Positions 5,517 to 6,861 of a DNA stretch of 6,861 nucleotides are shown in pieces; the first letter of the stretch is position 1; each line of letters begins with the position of its first letter. The notes beneath the pieces were generated by a model that was not told where the DNA came from, did not search any database, and saw only the letters and a program-made list of their open reading frames with translations. A program made the translations under genes and the position numbers. The stretch spans positions 1-6,861 of the forward strand of contig CACZON010000085.1 of the NCBI GenBank assembly GCA_902782805.1, written 5' to 3'. The stretch comes from Oscillospiraceae bacterium. Its GTDB lineage: Bacteria; Bacillota; Clostridia; Oscillospirales; Acutalibacteraceae.

Positions 5517-6861
5517 TTATAAAACCTCCCTTGCGTATGCGATCTGCTGTTCCACGGAGCCGACGCTCGTTCCGCCGGCACTGGTGCGCCGGGCAACACA
5601 GTTGTCAAGATCCACGGCGTCGTAAACTCCTTCGTCGAACAGCGGTGAGAAGGATCGATATTCTTCCAGCGTCATCGTTTCCAGCGTTTTTCCCTGTTTC
5701 TGCGCGTAGGCGACGATCGCTCCCGAAAGCTGATACGCGCTCCGGAACGGGAGGCTCTTGCCGACAAGATAATCGGCGAGGTCGGTCGCATTGATGAATC
5801 CGCCGGCGGCGGCAGCGCGCATGTTTTCGCCGAGTGCTTTCATCGTTGAAATCATCCCGCAAAAAACTTCGAGACATTTTTTTACCGTATCGCAGGCGTC
5901 GAAAACCGCTTCCTTGTCCTCCTGCATATCCTTGTTGTAGGCAAGCGGGAGCCCCTTCATCGTGGTCAGCAACGCCATCAGATCGCCGTAGACGCGGCCG
6001 GTTTTCCCCCGTACGAGCTCGGCGATATCCGGGTTTTTCTTCTGCGGCATGATCGAGGATCCGGTCGTAAACGCATCCGAAAGCTCGATAAAGCGGAATT
6101 CAAAGCTCGAAAACAGGCAGATCTCCTCGGAAAACCGGGAAAGATGCATCATCAGGATCGCGAGATCCGAAAGCAGCTCCAAAACGAAATCGCGGTCCGA
6201 AACGCCGTCGATCGAATTGAGGACGATCGCCTCGAAGCCGAGCTTTTTCGCCTCGAATACCCGATCGGTGGAATAGGTCGTCCCCGCAAGCGCGCAGCAC
6301 CCGATCGGAGAAACGTTAACCCGCGCGCGCGTATCGGAAAGCCGCTCGAGATCGCGCAGGAACATCATGACGTAGGCCATCAGATGGTGCCCGAAGGTCA
6401 CCGGCTGCGCCCGCTGAAGGTGGGTATAGCCGGGCATGATCTGGGCTTTGTATATTTCCGCCTTCTCTACGGTCGCCTGCGCAAGCGCTTTGACCGCAGC
6501 TTCGATCTGATCGATCTCGCTTCGCAGATACAGCCGCAGATCGAGTGCAACCTGATCGTTGCGGCTGCGGGCGGTATGGAGTTTTTTCCCGGCATCGCCG
6601 ACGCGTTCGGTCAGGACCTGCTCGACGAAAGAATGGATATCCTCCGCCTCGGGATCGAAAGAAAGCGCGCCGTTTTCGATCTCTTCCAGAATGTCGGAAA
6701 GACCGTTGATCAGAAGATCGGCTTCCTCTTTCGAAATGATCCCGGTTTCCCCGAGCATCGCCGCGTGCGCCATGCTGCCGGTGATATCCTGCCGGTAAAG
6801 CCGTTTATCAAAGGGAAGGGACGAATTGAATCCATCCGCCGCAAGATCGATTGCGCCGTCG
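5517..6861 (-). CDS. argH: Argininosuccinate lyase, N-terminus cut off by window edge
   Basis: Splits argininosuccinate into arginine and fumarate, the last step of the pathway; a cytosolic homotetramer of the fumarase/aspartase superfamily. The visible 447 residues begin with DGAIDLAADGFNSSLPFDKR, which aligns with the start of the family shortly after its usual L-W-G-G-R-F. About 12-15 residues are missing, with the start codon beyond the window; the last window base belongs to a split codon. An internal Met at 6773 is not the real start, since the 29 residues before it are clearly family sequence. Landmarks counted from the first visible residue: TARSRND (96-102), GYTHLQ (144-149, catalytic Thr-His region) and the superfamily signature GSSIMPQKKNPD (267-278) with the catalytic Ser on the flexible loop. 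The C-terminus (TSAGGTSVGSVEQQI) is intact. Its place ahead of argC suggests an argG-argH start to the operon. Confidence 0.97.
   Translation of the reverse strand, partial: DGAIDLAADGFNSSLPFDKRLYRQDITGSMAHAAMLGETGIISKEEADLLINGLSDILEEIENGALSFDPEAEDIHSFVEQVLTERVGDAGKKLHTARSRNDQVALDLRLYLRSEIDQIEAAVKALAQATVEKAEIYKAQIMPGYTHLQRAQPVTFGHHLMAYVMMFLRDLERLSDTRARVNVSPIGCCALAGTTYSTDRVFEAKKLGFEAIVLNSIDGVSDRDFVLELLSDLAILMMHLSRFSEEICLFSSFEFRFIELSDAFTTGSSIMPQKKNPDIAELVRGKTGRVYGDLMALLTTMKGLPLAYNKDMQEDKEAVFDACDTVKKCLEVFCGMISTMKALGENMRAAAAGGFINATDLADYLVGKSLPFRSAYQLSGAIVAYAQKQGKTLETMTLEEYRSFSPLFDEGVYDAVDLDNCVARRTSAGGTSVGSVEQQIAYAREVL
5525..5530 (-). promoter_or_regulatory. Ribosome binding site of argC, inside the end of argH
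   Basis: GGGAGG within the last codons of argH, ten bases before the argC ATG. The spacing is slightly long. The site and the two-base intergenic gap point to coupled translation of argH and argC. Confidence 0.65.

Larger units (their letters stand above)
1..6861 (-). other. Arginine biosynthesis operon (internal part)
   Basis: Seven genes in one direction, argH-argC-GNAT-argJ-argB-argD-argF, with gaps of 2, 12, 16, 17, 0 and 9 bases. Every gap is filled mostly by a ribosome binding site or stop codon, leaving no room for a promoter or a hairpin terminator. One polycistronic message is therefore the simplest reading. Both ends of the operon are outside the window, so regulation by an ArgR-type repressor or a leader RNA cannot be judged here. 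Unlike the Bacillus argCJBD-carAB-argF layout, no carAB genes separate argD and argF. Confidence 0.85.

Noticed and set aside
6771..6773. Internal ATG as the argH start
   Set aside because: The frame stays open to the window edge and the 29 residues before it match the conserved N-terminal region of argininosuccinate lyases, so the true start is outside the window.
1..6861. Mobile elements, CRISPR arrays, tRNA or rRNA genes, riboswitches
   Set aside because: Coding sequence fills almost the whole window and I saw no repeat arrays, transposase motifs, inverted-repeat ends or structured RNA candidates.

Overview
The window is a tightly packed stretch of an arginine biosynthesis operon, read entirely from the minus strand. 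In transcription order (high to low coordinates) it holds argH (5' end outside the window), argC, a small GNAT-family acetyltransferase, argJ, argB, argD and argF (3' end outside the window). All seven frames are intact. The gaps between genes are 2, 12, 16, 17, 0 and 9 bases, so there is no room for an internal promoter or terminator. There is also no gene-free stretch of any size. The operon promoter, any arginine-responsive operator or leader, and the terminator must all lie outside the window.

Together the genes cover nearly all of the route from glutamate to arginine. ArgJ makes N-acetylglutamate by moving the acetyl group from N-acetylornithine, and possibly also from acetyl-CoA. ArgB phosphorylates it, ArgC reduces it to the semialdehyde and ArgD transaminates that to N-acetylornithine. 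ArgJ then releases ornithine, ArgF carbamoylates it to citrulline, and ArgH cleaves argininosuccinate to arginine and fumarate. Argininosuccinate synthase (argG) and carbamoyl-phosphate synthase (carAB) are not here; argG just upstream of argH would be the natural guess. The GNAT gene between argC and argJ has no proven role, but its position makes it a candidate for feeding acetyl groups into the pathway.

The organism is probably a moderately GC-rich Gram-positive of the Clostridia type. This rests on strong AGGAGG-type ribosome binding sites in front of most genes, the acetyl-cycling (argJ) pathway, the one-strand clustered layout, and the resemblance of the GNAT protein to a family I remember as common in Clostridia. 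It is an inference from style and recalled family resemblance, not from a database match.

Most of the window is ordinary core metabolism. The points worth a second look are the embedded GNAT gene, the short type-2 form of ArgC, a variant ArgJ motif, the N-terminal extension of ArgB that predicts arginine feedback, and an ornithine carbamoyltransferase that resembles the ArcB/E. coli ArgI branch. I found no mobile elements, CRISPR arrays, tRNA or rRNA genes, or notable repeats.
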